A stretch of 64,000 bases of DNA, taken from NCBI GenBank assembly GCA_023268355.1, contig JALNJK010000001.1, positions 62,001-126,000 on the forward strand, given 5' to 3'. The stretch's first letter is position 1. Every line of letters begins with the position of its first letter. The stretch is from Candidatus Terraquivivens tengchongensis. GTDB taxonomy: Archaea; Thermoproteota; Nitrososphaeria_A; Caldarchaeales; Wolframiiraptoraceae. This document shows positions 16,368-25,578 of this stretch, in pieces. The position numbers were made by a program, and so were the translations under genes. The notes beneath the pieces were generated by a model. It saw only the letters and a program-made list of their open reading frames with translations, did not search any database and was not told where the DNA came from.

Positions 16368-19106
16368 CTACTCTTGAATGATTTTTTCCACAGTTTTCAG
16401 TAGCTCGTGCACCCTTTCCGAGTAGGGTGCTCCGCCCTGCCCCATGTCCGGTCTTCCTCCGCCCCTCCCTCCGAGTGCCGACGAAACCCTCGACGCAATT
16501 TGGCCCGCATTTATTCCCACCTTTATGGCGACTTCGTTCACCATCGTTAAGACCCTAATGGATTCTGTTCCAGCTAAGAGTATAGCCACGGCAGGTCCGG
16601 AGATTTTATTGAGCGCTTCGACTGCCAGCGATATCAGATAATCCACGTCATCTATCTCCTCGTAACTTTTGATCACGGATATCCCATTGACAACCTCAGC
16701 ATTAGACACGAGCTCAACCGCCCTCTTCTTCGCATAGAGCTCCATGGTTTTCTTGGCAGTCTTTCTAACATTCCTCAACTCCGTCAATAGCTCCTCGACC
16801 TTCTTGTGCAAATCCGAAGCGGGCACGCCTAGAACCTCTGCAACCTTTCGTACAGTTCTCTCCTGCTCCTGTATGTACGGCAGGGCTGAAGGTCCTGCCG
16901 CGAAGATAAGGCGCTCTACACCGTCTTGTATCCTTTCAGTCTTTATTATCTTTATGAGGCCCACGTCTTCCGTGTTTGTGCAGTGTAGGCCGCCGCATGC
17001 TTGTGCATCCCAATTAGGGATCTCAACGACCCTTATCACCGCGGAAGGAACCTCGCCCCCTTGATAAAGACGGAAGCCGTATAGTCTTTCGGCCTCGTTC
17101 CTGTCCATCATACGGACATTGATAGGGATTCTCTTCTGGACTATCTCGTTTGCCAGAGATTCAATCCTTTCAACTTCGTCTGCAGTCAGCCTCTTGTGGT
17201 GGGATATGTCGAGCCTTGCCTTGTCCGGCTCTTTTTTGGCACCAGCCTGCCATACATGCTTTCCCAGAACCTGCCTCGCGGCGCTCAGCAGTATGTGCGT
17301 TGCCGTATGGTGCCTCATTATCTTCAACCTTCTTTCTATATCAACCTCGCCGACTACGTGCTCACCCTCAGCCAGCTTCGCTCCCGAAACTTTGTGTACG
17401 ATGACGCCGTTCACGAGTTGCGTGTCAACAACCTTGCACTCGCCAGTGCTGAAGCGGAGAATGCCGGTATCGCCAACCTGGCCGCCGCTCTCGGCGTAGA
17501 ATAGTGTTCTATCTAGGATAACGTAGTCGCCAGAGACCCGTAAAACTTTCGCCTCGAACCTCGCCTCGAACGGAAAATCGTAGAAGAGCTTAATCGTCGG
17601 GCTCAAACCCTGGGTTATTGTTTCTAAACCTTTCTCTATACCGACAACGGTCGGCGCTTCCTGAAGATGCCTGGATGCAACGTACTCGTAAAAGTTTTCA
17701 GGAACTTCAACCTTAAGCTTCAGCTTCTGGGATACGTTCTCAACTATCTCTGGCGTTATGCCCCTTTCATCGTAAACCTTTACGAGAAACTCTAACGGGA
17801 CAACGTCTGAGCGCTTTTTTAAGCTCGCTAGTTCCCTCTCGACGTACGCCGTCCCCTTTTCTATCGTCTCCTCAAACTTCGAAACCTCAGTCATTACTAT
17901 GTCCAGCACTTCGTCACGCATCTCCGACAGATGAGGGAAGTCTGCTGACCAGTATTCGATCTGCATATTGATCAGGTCCAGTAGCTTGTCCTTGTGACCT
18001 ATCGCCTGAAGGACCCTGTATGCCTTCCTGATCAGTAGTCTTGCCAAGTATCCCGATTTAACGTTCGAGGGCACTATACCTTCGGATAGTATGAAGGAGA
18101 TAGATTTTGTGTAGTCGAGCGAGGCGAAGAACCTCTCCAACGGTACTATCAGTTTCTCTATTGTCTCGATCGGTATGCCCGAGAGCTTAGAGATCTTTCT
18201 CCGAACCTCGGCTATGCTCGTTCCTTCCTTTGGCGTTACGATAGCAGTGTAGGGCGAGTAAGCATCGAGTATGTTCTCATCAGGTTCTTCGACGCCGAGC
18301 ATGTTCATTATCTTCTTGTAAAGCTCGCCATAAATCACCTTGAAGGAGCTATGCGTTCCTTGGCTAAACCACGCATACCTTTCGATGCCATAACCAGTGT
18401 CCACAGTCTTTATCGGAATCTCGACAAGTTCGTTGTCTATCGTCTTGTAATGCATAAACACGAGCGTCGCCAGCTCCAACCCCTCTGAAATGGTCTCGAA
18501 GCAGGGGCCCGCGTTTCCGCCACCATACCATGCTGATTCCTTGTAAGTTATGCTCTCCGGCTTTATGCCGAGTTCTTTTGTCGCAAACTCGTGGTGATAC
18601 TCGACCGTCGTATCCTTCCAGTAAACTTCCTTATCGGGGTAGTTGAAGGCATGCGCTCCACCCATCTCAAATATCGTTAGGTGCCTGCCGAACGTAAGTC
18701 CGACCTTATCTATGTCGACGAGCCTTATGCACGGTTGGCTCACGACGAGAGGGTTAGCAGGCGGCGGTGCTATGCCCGAGGTGACCCATGGCTGGAAATC
18801 CACGATACTCGCTGAGACGAGGTATAAATCGGTCCTCCACCTAGGCACGACTGGATAGGGCTTTACGATCTTGTGGCCCTTTCTCTCGAAAAACCTCAGG
18901 AATTTTTCACGTGCGTCCCTTAACGTTAGTCTCTCTTTAGTCAGTCTTTTCCCTATGAAGGTATAGGGCACGCACGGCGATTCTCCACAGACATCCCTAT
19001 TCGCGTCGAGTGTCCAAAAGTATTCTCCACATACAGGACATTTCTTCCTAACGAAACCGTTATACAGAAAAAATTCTAGTCGATACGCCTCCGGCGAAAA
19101 CCTCAT
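16368..19106 (-). CDS. alaS: Alanyl-tRNA synthetase, archaeal type
   Basis: About 912 residues. The archaeal N-terminal extension with a zinc knuckle (KKCPVCGEYFWT) precedes the class II catalytic domain. The editing domain has HHTATH and the CGGLHCTNTEDVG motif, which hydrolyse mis-charged Ser/Gly-tRNA. The C-terminal glycine-rich GRGGGRPDMGQGG is typical for AlaRS. ATG 19106 (MRFSPEAYRLEF) is chosen, because GGGTG sits 8 bases upstream and this matches other archaeal starts; a GTG at 19118 is an alternative. It lies 24 bases downstream of rpl12 in the same operon. Confidence 0.96.
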   Translation of the reverse strand: MRFSPEAYRLEFFLYNGFVRKKCPVCGEYFWTLDANRDVCGESPCVPYTFIGKRLTKERLTLRDAREKFLRFFERKGHKIVKPYPVVPRWRTDLYLVSASIVDFQPWVTSGIAPPPANPLVVSQPCIRLVDIDKVGLTFGRHLTIFEMGGAHAFNYPDKEVYWKDTTVEYHHEFATKELGIKPESITYKESAWYGGGNAGPCFETISEGLELATLVFMHYKTIDNELVEIPIKTVDTGYGIERYAWFSQGTHSSFKVIYGELYKKIMNMLGVEEPDENILDAYSPYTAIVTPKEGTSIAEVRRKISKLSGIPIETIEKLIVPLERFFASLDYTKSISFILSEGIVPSNVKSGYLARLLIRKAYRVLQAIGHKDKLLDLINMQIEYWSADFPHLSEMRDEVLDIVMTEVSKFEETIEKGTAYVERELASLKKRSDVVPLEFLVKVYDERGITPEIVENVSQKLKLKVEVPENFYEYVASRHLQEAPTVVGIEKGLETITQGLSPTIKLFYDFPFEARFEAKVLRVSGDYVILDRTLFYAESGGQVGDTGILRFSTGECKVVDTQLVNGVIVHKVSGAKLAEGEHVVGEVDIERRLKIMRHHTATHILLSAARQVLGKHVWQAGAKKEPDKARLDISHHKRLTADEVERIESLANEIVQKRIPINVRMMDRNEAERLYGFRLYQGGEVPSAVIRVVEIPNWDAQACGGLHCTNTEDVGLIKIIKTERIQDGVERLIFAAGPSALPYIQEQERTVRKVAEVLGVPASDLHKKVEELLTELRNVRKTAKKTMELYAKKRAVELVSNAEVVNGISVIKSYEEIDDVDYLISLAVEALNKISGPAVAILLAGTESIRVLTMVNEVAIKVGINAGQIASRVSSALGGRGGGRPDMGQGGAPYSERVHELLKTVEKIIQE

Positions 19107-19130
19107 GAAGTTTAGCACCCTTCAAGGGTT

Positions 19131-19448
19131 TCAGCCGAAGAGCGCGCTCAGGCCAGCCAGTGCCTCCTCTTCTTCCTTCTTCTTCGCTTCCTCCTTCTTT
19201 TCCTCTTTTGGCTTAGCCTCTGGCTGGGCTGATGCAGCAGGAGCAGCGGTAGCCGTCGCTACGAAAGGTGCTGCCGCGGCGCTCTTCAAGACTTCATCTA
19301 TGTTTATCTCCGAGAGAGCCGCCACGAGGGCTTTCACCCTGCCATCGTCTGGTTGTATGCCTGCCGCAGACAGGATGCTCTTTATTCCCTCTTCGTTCAC
19401 GGGCTTTCCTGCCTTATGAAGGAGGAGAGCAGCGTATATGTACTCCAT
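19131..19448 (-). CDS. rpl12: Ribosomal protein L12e / P1 (stalk protein)
   Basis: 105 residues. The N-terminal dimerisation and L10-binding region ([20 protein letters not shown]) is followed by an alanine-rich hinge, a [15 protein letters not shown] charged stretch, and the C-terminal [10 protein letters not shown] tail that recruits elongation factors. All are signatures of archaeal P1. It leads the rpl12-alaS operon. Upstream, the region holds a 50-bp palindromic repeat (19567-19616) but no other ribosomal genes, so L10/L1/L11 are elsewhere. Confidence 0.96.
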   Translation of the reverse strand: MEYIYAALLLHKAGKPVNEEGIKSILSAAGIQPDDGRVKALVAALSEINIDEVLKSAAAAPFVATATAAPAASAQPEAKPKEEKKEEAKKKEEEEALAGLSALFG

Positions 19449-19566
19449 ATCTTCCTAACCCACCTGAAACCTCTAAAAAGGGCTGGCTCTTAAACCTTTA
19501 TCGTTTTAGGGAACTGCCCTTGATGAGCTAACGTTTCCAGCAAACAGGATATCGCTCTCCAAAAGG

Positions 19567-19616
19567 AATTAGTTCAGCACCCGCGGAAATTTTTTCTCGT
19601 GCATGCTGAACTAATT
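19567..19616. repeat. Palindromic repeat, copy 1
   Basis: A 50-bp unit with perfect 13-bp inverted ends AATTAGTTCAGCA / TGCTGAACTAATT (19567-19579 and 19604-19616) and an inner segment carrying GGAAATTTTTTC. A near-identical unit, in the same orientation, is at 38518-38565. It lies between the rpl12 promoter and tRNA-Gln. As RNA or DNA it would fold as a hairpin with a loop of about 24 bases. It may be a miniature mobile element or a dispersed regulatory hairpin. Confidence 0.85.
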
Positions 19617-19716
19617 TCGGTATAAAACTGGGATGCCGCCTACTGTATCACTTAAAAAGGAAGCACCCACTCGGCACCCTAAGTTTAAATTTTTCTGTTA
19701 AGCTCGTATTTTTAGT

Positions 19717-19829
19717 AGCCCGGTCGTCTAGCGGCCAAACGCTGGTCAGATGGGCTAGGGATCGCGGGCTTTGGATCCGCCGCGCGGAGAAGAACCCCGC
19801 GGACGCCGGTTCGAATCCGGCCCGGGCTA
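19717..19829 (+). tRNA. tRNA-Gln (anticodon TTG) with two predicted introns
   Basis: Acceptor AGCCCGG (19717-19723) pairs with CCGGGCT (19822-19828), discriminator A; T arm GCCGG TTCGAAT CCGGC. CCA is not encoded. The anticodon stem GCGGG (19764-19768) pairs with CCCGC (19796-19800). Between them a perfect bulge-helix-bulge (CTTT/GAAG with bulges GGA and AAC) marks a 20-nt intron at 19775-19794, position 37/38. A second insert of about 20 nt (19739-19758) sits in the D loop, with GGCC/GGCT and bulges AAA and AGG. Removing both gives a normal 73-nt tRNA-Gln(UUG) with D loop AGCGGCCAA. Confidence 0.9.
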
Positions 19830-20123
19830 CTACCTTTCTTCCTTTCTGTTGACCTCTTCGTTTATCCTTTCAGCCATTACGTGGTTCCTGCAGAAGACGA
19901 GTACCTTTTTTACGCCCTCGACCTTCAAGGATATGGTCTTCAGCGCCATGGCGTAGCTGTATGCCATGGGGCTGTAGGGGCTGCTTGGCACGAACTCTAT
20001 CTGTATGACCCCCTCTTCAACTTCCTTAACGCTGAGCATTGCTTGGCTTTCAACTATGCTCAAGCCCGTGGCCGGGTCCCTGAAGCTGCGTAGCTTCTCT
20101 CTGACCTTTTCTGCGAGCGACAA
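19830..20123 (-). CDS. MIP18 / DUF59 family protein (Fe-S assembly-like)
   Basis: 97 residues. RDPATGLSIVESQAMLSVKEV fits the opening of MIP18/PaaD-like proteins (usually DPE-LG-x-V-x-D-L), followed by IEFVPSSPYSPMA in the place of the T-T-P-x-C-P motif. The cysteine of that motif is replaced here, while a later Cys (VFCRNH) is present. The family assists Fe-S cluster assembly or delivery; with the altered motif the role here is uncertain. Its stop lies directly against the tRNA-Gln 3' end. Confidence 0.72.
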   Translation of the reverse strand: MSLAEKVREKLRSFRDPATGLSIVESQAMLSVKEVEEGVIQIEFVPSSPYSPMAYSYAMALKTISLKVEGVKKVLVFCRNHVMAERINEEVNRKEER

Positions 20124-20165
20124 GATACAACATCTGTCCGGGAACGGCCAAATAAATGTTTCAGC

Positions 20166-20390
20166 TTAAGGTGCCGGTCTGAACAGGAACAGGAGCAGTA
20201 ATGCGACTATCATGACCACGTAGATTATCAGCATCATCCTCCTGCTCTTCTTCTCCTTCTCCCTGCTAAGCTCGAGCTTTTCTTTACAATCCGGAGAGCA
20301 TGTCTGTTCATCAGGCGGGATCGCTTTACCACATATAACGCAGTGGCGGTGGTCAACTATCTTCGGTTTCTCTTTCTTTTGTTGACTCAA
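20166..20390 (-). CDS. DUF2116 zinc-ribbon membrane protein
   Basis: 74 residues. DHRHCVICGKAIPPDEQTCS followed by PDCKEKLE is a short C-x2-C/C-x3-C treble clef, then a basic KEKKSRRM segment and one C-terminal membrane span (about residues 52-70). The layout is that of archaeal DUF2116 proteins, often near ribosomal or proteasome genes. The zinc domain faces the cytoplasm if the basic segment is retained inside. Function unknown. The gene follows the DUF59 gene on the same strand after about 40 bp. Confidence 0.83.
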   Translation of the reverse strand: MSQQKKEKPKIVDHRHCVICGKAIPPDEQTCSPDCKEKLELSREKEKKSRRMMLIIYVVMIVALLLLFLFRPAP

Positions 20391-20553
20391 TCAACTGCAC
20401 CATCGCATTTTTACACGTGTTTTGTTTTAAGTACTTTTGCTTTTATACCTCTCCTCCAAATATACGTTACCACGCTCATGGTATCCCAAGAGCAGAATAT
20501 ATGAACGTTTCGTCCATTAGCGGTTATATTCTAGACGGGCACCGTCAGATTTG

Positions 20554-21249
20554 ATGGAGGTAATCAGGGTCGGCACATCGGGCTACACTTACTACTGGAA
20601 CGAGGGCCGACCCACACCTTTCGAGTGGTATGTCAGCCAAGGTTTCAAGACGGTCGAGATAAACGCCTCGTTCTACAGGTTTCCGAGCAAGTATTGGACG
20701 GTCGCATGGCTCAAGGCGCCTAAGGACTTCGACTTCAGCATAAAAGTCCACAGGTCCATCACGCATAGAAGTAGGCTGGGAGAGGCTGCGGTGCAGCTAT
20801 GGCCAAAGTTTGTGAAACCCCTTGAGAACCTTCTCGATAAGATAACCTTCTTCCTATTCCAGATGCCCCCGAGCTTTGCTGCTAGCCAGGCGAACCTTGA
20901 GAGGTTAGCCCAGTTCTTCAGAAGGATAGAGCTACCGTGCATCGCCGTCGTCGAGTTTAGGCATGAATCTTGGTGGAAGAAGGTAGGTGAGGTTGAGTCC
21001 TTTGGCCTCGTGTTCTGCTCGGTTGATTCGCCGGACTTACCGAGAGATGTGCTTGCTACAAACGACGTAGTTTACTTGAGGCTACATGGAAGGGAAACTT
21101 GGTACGCGTATGTGTACACAGAGCCAGAATTGGTGGAGATTGTAAAAAAGCTCAAAGAATTAAGAGCATCAAAGAAGTACGTGTACCTGAACAACGACCA
21201 TGGTATGCTACCTAACGGTAAGCTCCTCATGAAGTTGCTGGGATGTTAA
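20554..21249 (+). CDS. DUF72 family protein (YecE-like)
   Basis: About 231 residues, TIM-barrel-like. IRVGTSGYTYYWNEGRPTPFEWY and VEINASFYRFPS are the conserved opening of DUF72; VVEFRHESW and YLRLHGR follow. Biochemical function is not established for the family. The ATG at 20554 is preferred to the TTG one codon earlier. It overlaps the 3' end of the convergent unknown gene at 21227 by 23 bases. Confidence 0.9.
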   Translation: MEVIRVGTSGYTYYWNEGRPTPFEWYVSQGFKTVEINASFYRFPSKYWTVAWLKAPKDFDFSIKVHRSITHRSRLGEAAVQLWPKFVKPLENLLDKITFFLFQMPPSFAASQANLERLAQFFRRIELPCIAVVEFRHESWWKKVGEVESFGLVFCSVDSPDLPRDVLATNDVVYLRLHGRETWYAYVYTEPELVEIVKKLKELRASKKYVYLNNDHGMLPNGKLLMKLLGC

Positions 21250-21772
21250 AAACGACTCTCTCATAACATCCTATGTTGTCTCCAGCCCTTGCCCAAAGTA
21301 TCAACACGTTCTCCGCTACCAAGTCCTTCTCCGTCCTCACGTCCACATCAATTATTTTGGCACCAAGCGGAAAAACCCAATAAACCTCGTAATCGTATTC
21401 TGTAACCTCCTCCTCGTAAAAACACTCGTAGACGTTCGTGCCCGCCTTGAGGTTTGTCTTGAACTGAATGAAGAACGTTATACATGGCAGGTTTTCAGAG
21501 CCCCTGAAATCTAATGTAGCGGTCAGGACTTCAGGTCTGCAATTTTCGCCGTTGACCTTTACAACCTCGTCATCAAGCAGGGACTGCATGTTCCAGATAA
21601 GCCTACTCATCTCCATGTAATATCGTTCCTCGTCCTTAAGCAAGGAATGGTAGAAGCCAGCTGGGTCATGGTAGTCGAAGCTGAGTATTTGGTTAAACAC
21701 ACCGTCCGTTGATACAAGCATGAATTCATGCGCATGCAACGGCCTCACGGCTTCCGAAGCATGCTCTTCCAT
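21227..21772 (-). CDS. Hypothetical protein, unknown family
   Basis: 181 residues, soluble, acidic, no signal peptide or membrane span. It opens MEEHASEAVRPLHAHEFMLV and contains many aromatic residues in a central beta-rich region (TNVYECFYEEEVTEYDYEVY). I do not recognise the family. Codon use is like its neighbours, and the gene is free of stops with a normal start, so it is likely real. It is convergent with DUF72 and divergent from the pyrophosphatase gene, with no operon partner. Confidence 0.6.
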   Translation of the reverse strand: MEEHASEAVRPLHAHEFMLVSTDGVFNQILSFDYHDPAGFYHSLLKDEERYYMEMSRLIWNMQSLLDDEVVKVNGENCRPEVLTATLDFRGSENLPCITFFIQFKTNLKAGTNVYECFYEEEVTEYDYEVYWVFPLGAKIIDVDVRTEKDLVAENVLILWARAGDNIGCYERVVFNIPATS

Positions 21773-21865
21773 CCTAAACCCCTTCTAGTGTCAAATGCTT
21801 AGGGTAGTTAAGGATTTAAGAGGAACCTGTTTTTCTAAAAGACTAGGCCTATCGGTGGTGGTGAT

Positions 21866-23905
21866 ATGTTCTGGCTCTTACCAGTATCGGCCTCCATCAT
21901 ATCGCTCTGCGCGGCCTTGGCTTTTACTGCATGGATACTTAAACAGAGTCCGGGAAACGAGACTATGCGTAATATATCAAGCGCGGTTAAGACTGGGGCC
22001 CTTGCATTCATTAAAAGAGAGTACACGACGATTCTACCGATTGCGATAGCCTTAGCGGTCGTTATAGGTTTTGCAGCAGGATACACAAATGCCATAGCGT
22101 TCGCTGTCGGAGCAGCGCTATCTGCGGTAGCCGGAGTGATCGCGATACTGACGACGGTCAGTGCGGCACCGAGGGCAGCAAACGCAACCGAAAAGGGCCT
22201 TGGCTACACACTTTCCGTTGCTTACAGGGGAGGTGCTGTGGCCGGCTTAACAATAACGGCGGCAGCCCTCATAGCCGTTACGGTGCTCTATACGCTCTAT
22301 CCGAACCCGATAGCGATAGCAGGTGTTGGTGTCGGTGCCAGCTTGATAGCGCTCTTCATAAGAATTGGTGGTGGAATCTACACAAAAGCAGCGGACTTGG
22401 GCGCTGACTTGGTCGGGAAGGTGGAAGCGGGAATACCAGAAGACGATCCCAGAAACCCGGCCGTGATAGCAGACAACGTTGGCGACAACATAGGCGACGC
22501 GGCCGGTATGGGAAGCGACATCTACGAATCGTATATTGTGACGATGCTGGCGGCGATGCTTTTGGGTTCGCTCATAGGCGGTGTAGAACTCGTCGTGTTT
22601 CCGCTAATGATAGGAGCGGCCGGCCTCTTTGCATCGCTGATCGGTACCTTGACTGTCACGTCGAGGAACGTCACGTCTCCCATGAGACCTTTGACGCTAT
22701 CCTTCACGGTCGCCGCTCTGATAACAGTTATCCTAAACTTCTTCATTTCGACATCCACATTCGGCTGGAACGAGACAGCGTACGTCCTCTTCGTATCCAC
22801 GTTACTTGGTGCTATAATAGTTCCCATAATACAGAAGATAACCGACTACTACACCAGCTACAACTACAGGCCGGTCCGGGATGTTGCTGAGTCGACGAAG
22901 GTAGGTCACTCAGCTAACATACTCACGGGCATAGCTATTGGTTTGAGGTCTACGTTCCCGATGGCCATAGTAATAGTCGTATTCATGGCAATATCGTACT
23001 TCTTAACATCTACTATAACAGGTAAGCCCCTCATGGGCATCTACTCGACCGCTATAACGACCGCCGCTATGCTGTCGCTAAGTGGCATAGTCCTGAGCAT
23101 AGACAGCTTCGGACCGATCAGCGACAACGCTGGTGGCATAGTCGAGATGAGCGGTCTTGGTGAGGATAACAGGAAGATAACTGACCAGCTCGATGCTGTT
23201 GGCAACACCACAAAAGCAACTACAAAAGGCTTCGCCATAGCCAGCGCCGCTCTTGCAGCCATAGCCCTCATCCAAGCATTCCAGCATGAAGTCTGGACTC
23301 TTGCTTCCACTCCAGGGAACTTGTTGTACGGAAAGGAATTCGTCTACACGCTGACGAACCCGGCCCTGATAATTGGCCTCCTCATCGGAGCTCTCTTGCC
23401 GTTCTACATCTCGAGCTACCTCTTAAGGAGCGTCAGCGTGGTTGCATCATCAATCGTCGAAGAAGTCAGGAGACAGTTCAGGGAGATTAAGGGCATACTC
23501 GATGGAAAGGCAAAACCGGACTACGCGAGGTGTATAGACATAGCGACGAGGGAATCTCTCAGGCAGTTGTTCACACCAGCGCTCATAGTCATAGTGGCGC
23601 CGATAATAGTCGGACTCGTTTTGGGTCCTGTGGCTGTTGCAGGCCTATTAACGGGCTCCGTTGTATCAGGACTCTACCTTGCGTACCATATGGCCAACTC
23701 AGGCGCAGCCTGGGATAACGCCAAGAAGTATTTAGAGGTTCTTGGTCTAAAGAAAACGCCCCAACACGCTGTTGCGGTCGCTGGAGACCTAGTTGGCGAC
23801 CCATACAAGGATACTGCTGGTCCTGCGTTAAACACCGTGATAAAGCTACTCAACACGGTCTCGATAGTCTTCGTCCCAATATTCGTAGGTCTTCTCGTAC
23901 TCTGA
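21866..23905 (+). CDS. hppA: Membrane-bound proton-translocating pyrophosphatase, K+-independent type
   Basis: 679 residues, about 16 membrane spans. It hydrolyses PPi and pumps H+ outward. The catalytic site has ADLGADLVGKVEAGIPEDDP and the following NPAVIADNVGDNIGD metal-binding motifs, and GDNAGGI-type SDNAGGIVEMSG later. The diagnostic position is Lys450 in GNTTKATTKGFA: an alanine there marks K+-dependent enzymes and lysine the K+-independent class, so this one should pump protons without K+. The ATG (21866) is preceded by GGTGGTGGTGAT. Confidence 0.96.
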   Translation: MFWLLPVSASIISLCAALAFTAWILKQSPGNETMRNISSAVKTGALAFIKREYTTILPIAIALAVVIGFAAGYTNAIAFAVGAALSAVAGVIAILTTVSAAPRAANATEKGLGYTLSVAYRGGAVAGLTITAAALIAVTVLYTLYPNPIAIAGVGVGASLIALFIRIGGGIYTKAADLGADLVGKVEAGIPEDDPRNPAVIADNVGDNIGDAAGMGSDIYESYIVTMLAAMLLGSLIGGVELVVFPLMIGAAGLFASLIGTLTVTSRNVTSPMRPLTLSFTVAALITVILNFFISTSTFGWNETAYVLFVSTLLGAIIVPIIQKITDYYTSYNYRPVRDVAESTKVGHSANILTGIAIGLRSTFPMAIVIVVFMAISYFLTSTITGKPLMGIYSTAITTAAMLSLSGIVLSIDSFGPISDNAGGIVEMSGLGEDNRKITDQLDAVGNTTKATTKGFAIASAALAAIALIQAFQHEVWTLASTPGNLLYGKEFVYTLTNPALIIGLLIGALLPFYISSYLLRSVSVVASSIVEEVRRQFREIKGILDGKAKPDYARCIDIATRESLRQLFTPALIVIVAPIIVGLVLGPVAVAGLLTGSVVSGLYLAYHMANSGAAWDNAKKYLEVLGLKKTPQHAVAVAGDLVGDPYKDTAGPALNTVIKLLNTVSIVFVPIFVGLLVL

Positions 23906-23921
23906 GCAAACTTTACATTTT

Positions 23922-24434
23922 TTATGGGTTCGAATAACGCGATAGCGCCTCTGTACAAAACCTCCATATCTTGTCGCCGACGTAGTGTAGGTTCACCACG
24001 ACCTTCCCTCTTTCAGCCTTCATCACGTTCTCCGAACTCTCTAAAGCCTTGCCGATTGCTATCGATTTTCTGTGTCTTTCGTCTCTAATGACGACTAGCT
24101 CACCCTCATTAAACTTGCCCTCGAGCGCTACTATGCCAGGCCTCATAACATCCGCACCGTTAACGATATGCGGTACGGCTCCCATGTCAACTATCATGCT
24201 CGGTATGCTGTCGAGTACATTCTTGTTAAGAGGCTCAACTAGGATGGGCAGTAATGCGTCGTCAACCTTTGCAAATGCCGCCAGCCCCTCTAGAATGTAA
24301 AGGGTAATTTTTTCGTTCTTTACTTCCCTGACAACGGTTTTTGGGCTTAGGTCAAGCTTCAGGTTAGGAAATTCCGAGCTGATACGTGCAACGATTTCCT
24401 GTTTTTCTCTCTTATTGAGTAACCTTACCTGCAT
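23922..24434 (-). CDS. PUA domain RNA-binding protein (MCT-1-like)
   Basis: 170 residues. An N-terminal pre-PUA domain (residues about 1-75) is followed by a C-terminal PUA domain from PSMIVDMGAVPHIVNGADVMRPGI to about residue 150. The arrangement is like archaeal relatives of eukaryotic MCT-1/DENR. It probably binds tRNA or the ribosome. It is on its own, convergent with the pyrophosphatase gene and divergent from dph2. The window's archaeosine TGT lacks a fused PUA domain, but there is no direct link to this protein. Confidence 0.85.
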   Translation of the reverse strand: MQVRLLNKREKQEIVARISSEFPNLKLDLSPKTVVREVKNEKITLYILEGLAAFAKVDDALLPILVEPLNKNVLDSIPSMIVDMGAVPHIVNGADVMRPGIVALEGKFNEGELVVIRDERHRKSIAIGKALESSENVMKAERGKVVVNLHYVGDKIWRFCTEALSRYSNP

Positions 24435-24537
24435 CCTTCGAGCTAAGGTTCACGCTCGGCTAAAACTTTTCTCTTTAGCAAGCCAAGGTATATAACTTCG
24501 CAAACTTTAGGTGCTGACGAAGGAAAGGCTGTCTTAA

Positions 24538-25578
24538 ATGACGGTAGATGTGCCCAAAGAGTTGCCGATGGTTAAGTTGGAGTATGTCGTTGCCGAGCTG
24601 GAAAGGGTTAAGGCTAAGAAGGTTTTGGTGCAGGCGCCCCAAGGCCTTAAGGGCGTTGCTCTTCAGCTGTCCGAGGAGTTAAGTCGCCGCGGCTTTGACG
24701 TTATGATATCCGGAGGTCCGTGCTGGGGTGGTTGTGACTTGGCCCTAAACGAGGCTGCGGCAGTGTCGGCGGATGCTATAGTGCACCTTGGCCATACAAA
24801 GTTCGTGAAACAATCGACCATACCAACGATATACCTCGAGTGTAGGTACGAGCATAACGTAGACGTTGAACAGCTGGTTATGAAGTCTGTCCATCTTTTG
24901 AGGCCTGCAAAGAAGATTGGCTTGGGCATGACGCTCCAATGGTTGAACCTGCTAGAACGCGTTAAGCAGACCCTCGAAAATCATGGTTTCTCAGTGCTTT
25001 ACGGACAACATGAAAATGGGCGGCTTTACCCTTCACAGGTGATAGGGTGCGATTACACCACCATAAAGAGCGTTGAAAGTAAAGTCGAGAAGTTTCTTAT
25101 AGTAGGAAGTTTTTTTCACGGGCTAGGCCTCTCCATGATAACTGATAGATGCGTCGTGGTTGCAGATCCGGAGACTATGCATGTCGAGGACATGACCCAA
25201 ATTACAAGAAAAGTACTGATGCAAAGGTATGCACAGATATGTGCGTTCAGGAATTCAAGAAGGGTCGGCGTCATACTTTGCACAAAACCTGGGCAGAAAA
25301 GGGAGGGCCTAGCAGCATCCATCGTCTCTGCTTTAAGGAAGGCTGGGAAGGATGCATACGTGCTTGTTTTGAACGAAGTGGACGAGAGGTTTTTGCCGGA
25401 TGAAGTCTTCGACGCTTACGTGAATACGGCATGTCCGCGCATTAGCATAGATGACCATGCTAAGTTCAAGAAACCGATTCTGTTACCGAGCGAGCTTATG
25501 GTTGCCTTAAACTTAAGTTCATGGGAAGAACTCATCTATAGTTACGAGTATTTCAGGTGGTGTATGCGAAATGATTGA
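24538..25578 (+). CDS. dph2: Diphthamide biosynthesis enzyme Dph2
   Basis: 346 residues. A non-classical radical-SAM enzyme that moves the 3-amino-3-carboxypropyl group of SAM to a histidine of elongation factor 2. The three cluster cysteines are visible in the expected thirds of the protein: GGPCWGGCD (near 61), VIGCDYTT (near 163) and TACPRISIDD (near 300). It leads a four-gene operon: its last 8 bases overlap csl4, then rpoL and tfs follow. Confidence 0.92.
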   Translation: MTVDVPKELPMVKLEYVVAELERVKAKKVLVQAPQGLKGVALQLSEELSRRGFDVMISGGPCWGGCDLALNEAAAVSADAIVHLGHTKFVKQSTIPTIYLECRYEHNVDVEQLVMKSVHLLRPAKKIGLGMTLQWLNLLERVKQTLENHGFSVLYGQHENGRLYPSQVIGCDYTTIKSVESKVEKFLIVGSFFHGLGLSMITDRCVVVADPETMHVEDMTQITRKVLMQRYAQICAFRNSRRVGVILCTKPGQKREGLAASIVSALRKAGKDAYVLVLNEVDERFLPDEVFDAYVNTACPRISIDDHAKFKKPILLPSELMVALNLSSWEELIYSYEYFRWCMRND

